Shown piece after piece: positions 55,135 to 64,000 of a DNA stretch of 64,000 bases. Position 1 is the stretch's first letter. Each line of letters opens with the position of its first letter. The stretch is taken from positions 1,240,001 through 1,304,000 of the forward strand of contig MARA01000007.1 of NCBI GenBank assembly GCA_001792895.1. The letters run 5' to 3'. The notes beneath the pieces are model-generated. The model saw only the letters and a program-made list of their open reading frames with translations. It did not search any database and was not told where the DNA came from. The stretch comes from Lentinus brumalis. Its lineage: Eukaryota > Basidiomycota > Agaricomycetes > Polyporales > Polyporaceae. A program made the translations under genes and the position numbers.

Positions 55135-57227
55135 TCAAGCGGTCATAAGAATGGTGCTCGAACCCCTCTGGACGACGCCCTTGATGAGAGCTTCCGCCCC
55201 AATGAACCGCGGCTCAATCCTGCACGACCAGTTCTCCATATACCTGCGATGGACTTCAGTCAGAAAGTCACGGTGCAACCAATGTCACTTACGACACCAG
55301 TCCGGCCTTAGCTCTAGGCTGAATGCGAATTTCCTTGCCTTCACCATCGAGCGGCGGGGAGACGCAGAAGACATGCAGCACAGACGCAACGAAGAGAAAC
55401 AACGTCGCATCCGCGTAGTATCGTCCAGGGCAGATCCTGCGCGGCGGAATTCAGAACAAGCAAGTAAGAGCACGCAATCAAGGCAAATCCACCTTCGTCC
55501 AAACCCAAATAGGATTGTGGCAGGATCCCTGATCTTGGGATTCGGCTTCCCGTCTTTCAGGAATCGTTCAGGAATGAACTTGTCCGGGTCCGGATACGTA
55601 TCAGGATCATGCAGGATCGACCTGTGACGCGTGATGCACCGTATGCTGAGCTGATTCGCATGAGGGACGCAACCAACGCACCACTGATTGACGAAGACAA
55701 CGGTGTGGGCGGGTATGAAGTATCCATTGTATTGGTCGTCAGCAACGCTCTGATGCGCGACTCCAAGAGGGGTGGCATTGTGCCATCGCAGCAATTCCTT
55801 CAGGAGCGCGTTCACGTACGGCAGCTGGTCGCGGTCGTCGAAGGTAGGAAGTCTGTCTGGGCCTACGACGGCATCGAGTTCCGCTTGTGCCGCGCTTTGA
55901 GCTTCGGGATAGAGTGTCATCGCAGCGAAGAAAGCCTGTAGCATAGCCATGACCTGGGCCCGACAGCACGATGTGAGTCTCGCGGACATGGTCAAGGATA
56001 TGACAAAGTGACCTACCGTGTCGAGACCCGCTGAAAGGTAGCAACTTCGCATCAATCGGCGGCGTCGGTGAGTGGCAGGACTCACCTGAGTACGCCGTAG
56101 CAACTGCACTCATAGCTAATCTCTCCTCTTCTTCGGCGTAAGCTGGATCGATCACAGCTAGTTTCTCCAGCATTGCACTTGCAATCGATCGGTGATATTG
56201 TCCAGCTCCCTGTAAACCAGGAGATTCAACGTCGTATGTGATTCGAGGGGGCGCGACGCTTACCACGGCCTTTTTCATTTCTATCCACGGCATGTCCCGC
56301 AACGACCATGCCGCCCTCCTGCTCTCCTCTAGCCAGCTCAGAAAGCCTGTGCCAGGCACCCACTTGGGCGTGTGCACGAGGAAAGGTAAGTACTCCAGTA
56401 TAGTAGAGCCCTCGATCAGGTACTCGACGTTCTCTTGCGCCTTTTCGAACACGGCCATCTTCATGTCGTCTTCTTTGGCGACTTCGAGTCCGTGCGCTGC
56501 TTTACAGTTAGCTGTCCCAACGGCACTGCATAATAACATTAATCGATAGTACTCTTCGGGTGAGCAAGCGTCGATCACTCACTATCGTATATGCTCATTC
56601 ACCTTGTGCGGACTTTCGAGAAGCCCGGACAACAGTCGAAGGACACCTTCTTCTTGTGCAGGGCGGAATGTAGAGAGAGCACTGGGACGGAAGTACTCCC
56701 AGAATGCGCGCCTGTGCTGCCGCCACCTCTGTCCATACGGCATGAACGCGAAGACCCAGTCCCAACCACCCCTGGTGGTTCATACTGAGCTTCCAAGCCG
56801 AACCAAGCCGAGGCAAGACTCACAATTTGACCATGGTTGACTCTGGTCGAGACGAGTATATGTTGGATCGTTTCTCGAGGAGATCGAAAGCAACATCCGC
56901 ACTGCCTATCACTAGAATGGATTGACCCAGCACCTGCAGTAAGGTCATGTTCCCTGGATCCAGGCCTTCACTTCAGAGTTCGGACAGTTACGACGAGTGA
57001 TCTGGGAACGCACCATATCTTTGAGTCAAGTCTCGGTAGCCTAACCATGGAGCAGAAGCGTCTGGGAAGTCGAATAGGTTCCCGATGACAGGCAGGCCGG
57101 GAGGCCCGGGAGGAAGAGGGTGTCCTTGTGAGCGGTTTGCGAATTCGGTCCTACGCCTCCATAGGCGCAATGCAATCGCACAGAGCACTAAAAACGCTAC
57201 AGCAGTGAGAGGAATCATGCTGAACAA
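55135..57227 (-). CDS. cytochrome P450 monooxygenase (tandem copy 2)
   Basis: Full-length P450. Start MFSMIPLTAVAFLVLCAIAL is the membrane anchor, followed by HPLPPGPPGLPVIGNLFDFP. Then MPYGQRWRQHRRAFWEYFRP, ILEYLPFLVHTPKWVPGTGF, the oxygen-binding motif AGLDT near 56030, LKELLRWHNATPLGVAHQSV (ExxR), HDPDTYPDPDKFIPERFLKD, and the heme loop FGFGRR/ICPGRYYADATLFL around an intron near 55440-55490. A last intron near 55265-55310 leads to NWSCRIEPRFIGAEALI and the stop at 55135-55137. It is closer in several blocks (HNATPL; ILHDP) to the P450 at the start of the window than to its immediate neighbour. Probably functional; substrate unknown. Confidence 0.87.
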
Positions 57228-58038
57228 ACTGGAGACCTCCGGATCCTTGCAGACTGAGAGAGGACGTGATTGATATCGATGTCTTGGTGAGATTGCGCCC
57301 GAGTGACACGTTTGCGGGGCCTTGGGCTGTGAGTATGCTCATCAAAGCCAAGATAGTCCTCGGCATATGGATTTGCCTGCTAGACTAGTAGAAGCAGTTC
57401 GTGTGCACGTGTGCTATCCAAAATACGTGATGCAGGGCAATGGACGGATGTTGAGCGGCAGAGACTAACCCAAAGGTCGACTGCGTTCACACCGGTCTCA
57501 TACGGACTCCAGGTTATGAACACGACAAGTCACAGTCCAGCGGAAGACTGCTAGCTACTCACCAGACTCCAGATCCACTCAGGGTCCCAACGAGCTCATT
57601 GCCCGCGGTCTCATTCCACGCCGGAACACCGATGGGCCAAATTCTTCCGAAATCAGTGGCTACCTGCACGTACTTCTTTGACTAGGAGAACATGGTAATC
57701 TCAGAGGTTGAGTCGAGGAAGTTGAGTATCGTCGAGGTCGAGGAGAGGAGGACTGAGCGTCGGCTAACTGCCCGGAGTCCCCGGACCGAATTCCGCTGCC
57801 ACTTTTAGGCGAAGCGGGGTATGTGACCTCGGCTAAAGCAGAGTGGCTCTCCGTTCTTTTGCGTCCTGGTCCGTCTTGACCAGGTCTTGATACTCAGCTT
57901 GACTACGACCTCGACGACCAGCTCGCGGACACCTTCATTCTTCTGTCAGCCAGAGTTCACCATATCAGCCCAATCGGTCGGGCTTCTCGACCTCACGACA
58001 ATACACGAACCACGACTACTGGCACACAGTCGTCAAAG
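57228..58038. promoter_or_regulatory. divergent intergenic region, P450 / K+/H+ antiporter
   Basis: About 810 nt between divergent starts. No convincing open frame and no recognisable element; it should contain both promoters. The stretch 57700-57740 is rich in short GAGG/TCGAG words. Confidence 0.45.
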
Positions 58039-61000
58039 ATGCCAGAGTTCTCCGGAGCGGTCATAGACGTAGCTCGACGCGTATTATGGAAGAGGGAGGC
58101 ACCGGAACAGGTGAGTGCCGTCGAGAGCGGATGAAGCAGCGTGGTTTCCTGATACGTGCTGCCAAAGGGAGGATTGCTCAGTGGCCAAGACCCGAGTGCG
58201 GTCAACACAGTGGACCCGTTGCGTCTCTGGATCATCCAAGTGGGTGAGTCAATCTGTTCTCAATTCCCAGCCTCAAGTCGTCATAACGTGCATGCCGCAG
58301 GGGTCATCATCCTAACCACGCAAGTCCTCGCGCTCGGTTTACGCAAGATGAGACAACCCAAGGTCATAGCGGAGGTCATCGGAGGTATCCTTCTAGGTAC
58401 GTTTGTTATCTCATACTCTGCCACTTGGACGTTCGTGGGGAGTCTTCGCGTGCTCATCCGTCGACGCATACGGTGTTATGATCGAGTGGGTGGTACTGGA
58501 GTTCAAGATGCTTCAAATTGTCTCGTACTCCAGAGCCACAAGATAATCCATCGATCGTGCATGTCGTGGAGTCGATATTGGAGCTGTATTGGAGAACCTT
58601 TTCTCCCTGCGGTCGATGGTGGCCATGACGTTTGACTTCGGCCTTCGACCACCACATGGTGACCCAAAGTGGGTGGCGGGACAGCGAACAGACCGTCGGG
58701 GACACCGCGACGGTGGGGTCCCGTACATACAGGTAATGGTGTGAGCATTGCGTGGCATCAAAATCCTCGTGAGGTGCCAACACCGGCGGACCGTCCGCCG
58801 GATAGATCCCCGGGTGGAACTTACTTTCTCTGACTCGCTGAGTCGAGCTCGGCCTCCTTCTGGGCTCTTGGTGCCACTCGTAGTCGACGAGCCCAGGACA
58901 AGGTCTGAGAACGTATACGCCATTCCGGGTGATTTGAAGAGTGATCTGAAGAGCAGATTTGCGGACTTCATGTCCTCGACGTGACACGGATTCTGCTCAG
59001 AAGAGGCCAATCCTGTCCTTGTGGCCAGGAATGTGAAGTATGAATTCAGCTGACGAGTCCTGCCAGGTCCAACGGCGTTTGGCCGCATTCCCGGCTTCAC
59101 CCAGCATATATTCCCTCAAGACTCGCGTCCGTTCCTCTCGCTTGTCGCGAACATCGGCCTTTGTCTGTTCTTGTTCCTCGTAGGTCTGGAGATCGATGCC
59201 GCTGTGATCAAGCGCAATGCACGTCTCTCAGTCACTGTGGCGATGGCCGGCATGTGTCTTCCGTTCGGTATGTCTACCTTTGAAGATTATGATGACTAGC
59301 ACTGACACGTCTCTAGGCCTTGGCGCGGCCCTCGCTGTCCCCCTCTACAACACATTTATTGACTCCAGCGTCAAGTTTACCAATTTCATGCTCTTCACGG
59401 GAGTGGCCTACTCCATCACCGCATTCCCGGTGCTTTGCCGAATTCTGACCGAGCTCAAGCTCCTCGACACAACCGTCGGCATCGTAGTGCTCTCCGCCGG
59501 TGTCGGAAACGATATCATCGGTTGGACGCTCCTTGCCCTGAGTGTGGCCCTCGTCAATGCTGGTTCAGGCCTTATGGCTCTGTGGATCCTCTTGACGTGT
59601 GTAGGGTGGACCTTGTTCCTCCTGTTCATCGTCAGGCGCGTTCTGTACTGGCTTGCACGGCGCACGGGGTCCATCAGGGACGGCCCGACGATGTTCTTCA
59701 TGACTATCACGATGCTGCTCGTCTTCGGCTCCGCATTTTTCACTGACATCATAGGGGTACGTCCAACGGTGCTATCATCTTCACATATATTGACGCTTCA
59801 GCAGGTACACGCTATATTTGGCGCGTTCCTTGCGGGTATCATCGTCCCTCGCGAGGGCGGCCTTGCCATTGCTCTTACGGAGAAACTTGAGGATATGGTT
59901 TCAATCATCTTCCTGCCCCTCGTAGGTTTCAATTGTGACCTACGCATTCGGTCGCTCATAAGTCTCATAGTACTTCACGCTTTCTGGCCTGTCCACCGAC
60001 TTGGGCCTTCTGGACAACGGTATGTGCCTGCCAGCTCCCGCCGCCCATGCAATATACTCAACTTGGTGTAGGTATCACCTGGGGATACACCGTTGCGATC
60101 TGTGCTTTGGCGTACTTCGGCAAATTTGGCGGTTGCACTGTTGCCGCGAAGTTCGCAGGCTTCACCTGGAGGGAGGCGAGCACGATCGGCTCTCTTATGA
60201 GTTGCAAGGGGTGCGTGGCGCATATGAATACATGTGGCATCGGCGGGCTGACATATTCACAGTCTCGTCGAGCTGATCGTGCTAAACGTTGGGCTGTCGG
60301 CCGGCATTCTTTCTCCGCGCGTGTTCTCCATGTTTGTCCTCGAAGCCCTCCTGCTCACCTTCATGACGACGCCTGCGGTGTCCTTCCTGTACCCGCCGGA
60401 GATGCGGGTTCGTGCATCCGCGACCGGATCTAACTTCGCGAATGTACGCGACGGCGCGCAGGGAGGCGAAGCAGGAGTGCACGAGCGTACCGGCCAGGCA
60501 GTTGGTGACAAGAGGACGCGTTTCACGGTGGTCCTCGACAAGATCGAGCACCTTCCCGGGATGATGGCTCTCACCCAGCTCATTTTGCCGCCTCCGCCAT
60601 CGTATACCCCAGCGACCCACACACGCTCGCCTCGGATGCCGTTGACTCCAAGAGCTCATCACCCACGCCCAGCATACCCCTGCTGCCGATGGTCTATCAA
60701 TTGACGCAATCCGTCTTATCGAGCTATCCGACCGTACGTCGGCGGTCATGAAGTCTTCGAACGTCGAACAGCTTGTCGCGACAGACCCTTTGTTGGACAT
60801 CTTCGGGACCTTCGGGGCGCTCCATGGCGTCCCCGTCAGCAGCTCGCTCGCGATTGTTCCGTTTGAAGATCTCGGCGCGTCTGTCTCCGACCATGCAAGG
60901 CGCAGCGACTCGCACCTCATCCTCGTCCCCTGGTTGCCCCACACTATCCCGTTGGTACGGCACCCACGCAAGACAACACGCACCCTGAAGGCGCTGCGAC

Positions 61001-61903
61001 CCCGCGCGCAGCCCCGTCCCACAGCCCTTCGACGCACTCTTCCGAGCAACGTCCGCTGGCGCAGACGATCGCGATGTGTCACTCTCCCACTCTGAGTTTA
61101 TCCGGGGCCTCTTTGGCTCGTCCAAGACAGACGTCGCGCTCTTCGTCGATCGGCACCAGCCCGTCCGGGGTGTGGCGAAGACCTCCCATGCGGGGACGTA
61201 CAGGCTGTTCGTGCCCTTCTTCGGCGGCCCCGATGACAGACTTGCCCTCGACTTCGCGGTGCAGCTGTGTGCGAACCCGAAGATCAGCGCGACCGTGGTG
61301 CGGGTCACGAAGTGCGACGCGGAGCTGGCGCCATCGGAGTCGCAGGAGAAGGCGAAGATCGCACAGGACGAAGGAGTGGGCGAGGCGCACGCGCAACACA
61401 ACAGCACGACGATCGCCTCGGTGAGTATATCATGCGGCTGATGCTCGGGCGAATACGACTGTTTGACTGACATGCCCGTGCAGGTGTTCCCGGACACGGT
61501 GTACGGCCACGCGACGACGCAGACGCGTCTGCAGTCCGAGACGGCCGACAACATCGCCTGGGCTCGCTTCACCCGGCCAGACGATCCGTCGCTCACCCCT
61601 GCGCTCTCGCGCATCGAGTTCGACGAGGTCTCCACCCCTACCCCACTGCACTACCTGATCGAGCGCGCCCTGGCCATGTCCGAGAGCGCGGCGGACGAGC
61701 GCAGCAGGCTGCTGATCCTCACTGGACGTTCGCGCAGGCTCGCGGTGGAGAACCACCACGCCGAGCTGAAGACTGTCATGGAGGAGCATGGCGGCGTCGG
61801 GAGCGAGGTCAAGCGGACCGTCGGGGACGTCACCACCGCGCTTGTGGTGTCTGGCTGTCAGGCCAGCATGATCGTCTTCCAGACGGCGTTGAAGTCCGAG
61901 TGA
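58039..61903 (+). CDS. K+/H+ antiporter, Kha1 type (CPA2 family)
   Basis: Endomembrane monovalent cation/proton exchanger. Start [20 protein letters not shown], then [20 protein letters not shown] and [19 protein letters not shown], joined across a 670-nt intron (58397-59066). The exchanger core follows: [60 protein letters not shown] (with the paired acidic residue of CPA2 exchangers), [36 protein letters not shown], and [20 protein letters not shown]. The soluble C-terminus has the Kha1 blocks [60 protein letters not shown] and [20 protein letters not shown]. An intron at 60951-61011 and another near 61422-61484 keep phase. In the linker at about 60600-60690 the frame cannot be followed with simple introns. 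Confidence 0.88.
58397..59066. other. unusually long intron in the antiporter gene
   Basis: Lies between the codons of ILL/GPTAFG, with a GTACGT donor and a TGCCAG acceptor. At 670 nt it is about ten times the usual intron length in this window. The minus strand carries two overlapping open frames of 177 and 195 codons across it (58454-58987 and 58513-59100). I see no domain in them, and no obvious terminal inverted repeat, but an inserted element or a nested gene is possible. Confidence 0.65.
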
Positions 61904-62275
61904 AGGCCGCAGTTGCCTGCGTCACGAATACCATGATGACCCCATACCATTTTCTGTAGACATGTACTGATCCATCTCACGACTTCACGACCTCACGACC
62001 TCACACATGTATATACCCGCTACTGGACAGTGCGTTCCGGTAGTTGTAGCTCTAGAAGCACAGTCTACAACCAACAATGCAATGCGCCCGATCTGCACAC
62101 AAGTACTGACGTCGCTCGCAAACTCGCGACAGGCACCCGCCCGCACTCGCCACCCGCGTGAAGTGAGCCGAAAAGAAAAGAGATAGATAACACAAGAGTA
62201 CAGGAAGGGAGGAAGTAGCACGAGAGCATCGACAAAAGGCAGAGGCAACAAGACAGGGGAGAGAGCGCAGGACGA
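61904..62275. other. intergenic region between convergent genes
   Basis: About 370 nt. A tandem GACTTCACGACCTCACGACCTCAC run lies near 61980-62005 (CACGACCT-type repeat). Otherwise it is trailer sequence of the antiporter and of NOP56. Confidence 0.45.
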
Positions 62276-64000
62276 TCACTCCTTGCTCTTCTTCTCCTTC
62301 TTCTCCTTCTTGTCCTTCTTCTCTTTCTTTTCCTTCTTCTCCTTCTTCGACTCTCCGCCCTGCAGCCACAACGCACGCATACCCGTCAGCAAGCGACCCC
62401 CTAGACATTATTAACAGGCAGACGAGCTCACCTCTGCCGCTTCCTTCTCCTTGTGCTCCTTCTTCTTCTCCTTCTTGAGCGCCTTCTTCTCCTCCTTGCT
62501 CAGCTTCACCTTCTTCTTCGGCACGCTCGCGTCACTCTCCTCGTCCACGTCCATCCCCGCGTCCTCGCTCTTCCGCTTCTTCTTGTCCTTCTTCTCTTTC
62601 TTCTCCTTCTTCGGCGACATATCCACGTCCGCGAACGGCAGCGCCGCGTCGCCCTTGTCCTTGCCCTTGCCCTTCTTGGACTTGGACTTCGCCGCGGCGC
62701 CGTCGACGTCCATGCCGTCGTCCGAGCCCTCGTCGTCCGACTCGTCGTGGTCGATCGCGAGCTGCTCAAACACCTTGCGCATCGCGTCCGCGTTCTTCGA
62801 TGGTGGCTCGCCCGTCTCGAAGAAGTTCAGCCGCTCCTCGACCTGCTGCCTCAGGGCCTCGCCGAACTTCGCGGTGGGGGCGTCTGGAGTGGATCGTGAG
62901 CGTGCAGACAGGAGAGGAGTGGGGAAAGGAACGCAAAACATACCGGAGTAGCAATCTATCCGGGATGCTATTGAGCACTTGTTGGCGAGGAATCGTGAGA
63001 TGCGGCCCTTGTACTTGGGGCCTGCACGACCGATGAAGGAAGAGTGGTAGATGAGACCGTACTGCACGGAGTCAGTTCATCATGCGAGTTCCTCCCTGAA
63101 GAGGTCACACATACCTTTGGGGTGTTGCCCTTGGTCTTGAGTGCACGGAACAGCGCCTTCTCCGCACCGAGAATCTGCACCGTACTTGCGGGGTACTTCG
63201 AGAGGTTCGTCAAGCTGCCCGCGTGGCTGATGAGCCGTGCACCGATCCGGTCGCCCAAGAGTGCCGTCAAACTCGGTGCGACGTCGTTCATCTTCTCGTG
63301 GAGATACGTCTGCAATGACTTGCGGTACTCCGCGAGGGACACCACCCGGGTCGCGAACATGCCGACGTTCATGATGTCGAACTCGGAGAGCGTGGCACCC
63401 ATAGACCCACGGGCTGCATCCAAGATGTTCTGCGCAAGCGTCTCGTTGTCATCGAGTAGCGCAGCGAGCTCGGGAAGCCTCTCCTCGTTCAAGGTCTCCT
63501 TTGCGCCGATGAACTGCGCGGTGCGGGCGTACTGGTAGTTGTCGGGGACGAGCTTGACGAGTTCCGGGAAGTGGTAACCGTACCACTCGCGTATCCGCAT
63601 CGAGAACAGGTTCACGTCCTTGTCGAGCTGGTCGAGGAGAGCAATGGCCTGGATGATCATGTTGTCGATACGGTTCACGTTGAACTTCAGCTTTGCGCGC
63701 GAGTACGCGTGACCGAGGCCAAGCTGCGCCTTCGTCAGGTCCTCGTCCTGGAGACCCTTCAGCAGCTTCGCCGCGTGCTGCCGGATACCACGGAGGATGT
63801 CCGTCGCGATTTCTGACGGGGCGCAGGTGATACCGAGTTGCGACTTGATCTGGGGCGCAAGTTGAGAGTTCGCGGCGAGGACGACGGACGAGCCCTTCTT
63901 AGGCTTTGCGAGGTTGAGCTCCAGAACAGACTGGAGGTAGGGGTTGATGGCGTCTGCAGCGGGATGAACGCTGCTTCAGCATAGGCAGGAGAGCAAAAAC
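62276..64000 (-). CDS. NOP56: box C/D snoRNP protein NOP56, 5' end outside window
   Basis: Core protein of box C/D snoRNPs that guide 2'-O-methylation of rRNA. The window edge removes the first part of the N-terminal domain; from 64000 down one reads [20 protein letters not shown], then [20 protein letters not shown] and [20 protein letters not shown]. The NOSIC and Nop domains are unmistakable: [118 protein letters not shown] follows, and the C-terminal tail is the usual Lys/Glu-rich KKE/D array (for example [14 protein letters not shown]). The tail residue [12 protein letters not shown] and [10 protein letters not shown] favour NOP56 over NOP58. Introns near 63100, 62890-62945 and 62360-62430; stop at 62276-62278. 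Confidence 0.93.

Noticed and set aside
54884..55627. 247-codon plus-strand frame between the P450 genes
   Set aside because: It overlaps the last exons of the minus-strand P450 in antisense and has no domain of its own.
60951..61100. Apparent frameshift in the antiporter before FDALF
   Set aside because: An intron at 60951-61011 with a GTNNGT donor and a GCGCAG acceptor keeps the frame.

Overview
The window is nuclear DNA from a filamentous basidiomycete, most likely an Agaricomycete and plausibly a polypore (inference). Evidence: nearly every gene is split by short introns (about 45-80 nt) with GTNNGY donors; GC content is high; genes are dense on both strands; and several families are characteristic of Agaricomycetes (DUF6534 membrane protein, HNH-domain protein, F-box and leucine-rich-repeat-like proteins, atypical C2H2 zinc fingers, tandem P450s). 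Coordinates of multi-exon genes run from start codon to stop codon and include introns; splice sites were read by eye.

Layout. 1-10 kb: the 3' part of a cytochrome P450, a small secreted protein of unknown function, and a tandem pair of paralogous major-facilitator transporters. 10-16.3 kb (minus): a large MMS22/Mus7-type replication-repair protein. 16.9-24.3 kb: an intronless leucine-rich-repeat-like protein, a zinc-finger protein, an F-box protein (minus) and TAF6. 24.9-31.3 kb: sulfite oxidase and, convergent to it, an importin-7/8-type karyopherin (Nmd5/Sxm1). 31.3-33.1 kb: a gene-poor stretch holding a decayed copy of the 3' half of an NAD(P) transhydrogenase gene. 33.1-40 kb: a large proline-rich BBC1/AIM3-type actin-patch protein and a second zinc-finger protein. 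40.4-46 kb: an HNH-domain protein and ribosome-biogenesis factor EBP2 transcribed divergently from a 116-nt spacer, then a many-exon DUF6534 membrane protein. 47-51.6 kb: a small lysine-rich conserved protein and an Artemis/SNM1-type metallo-beta-lactamase nuclease. 51.6-57.2 kb: a broken fragment of an HNH gene and two tandem P450s. 58-64 kb: a Kha1-type K+/H+ antiporter and, convergent to it, NOP56 cut by the window end.

Most of the window is housekeeping: transcription initiation, nuclear import, snoRNP and 60S biogenesis, DNA repair, endocytic actin and ion homeostasis. The accessory parts are the three P450s, the MFS pair, the secreted protein and the lineage-restricted families. I found no backbone synthase (PKS, NRPS, terpene cyclase), so a biosynthetic cluster is not supported. 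I also found no CRISPR array, no convincing tRNA or rRNA gene and no intact transposon. The least expected content is the two gene relics (transhydrogenase and HNH fragment), the 670-nt intron in the antiporter gene, and a few places where the reading frame of an otherwise well-conserved gene appears broken.
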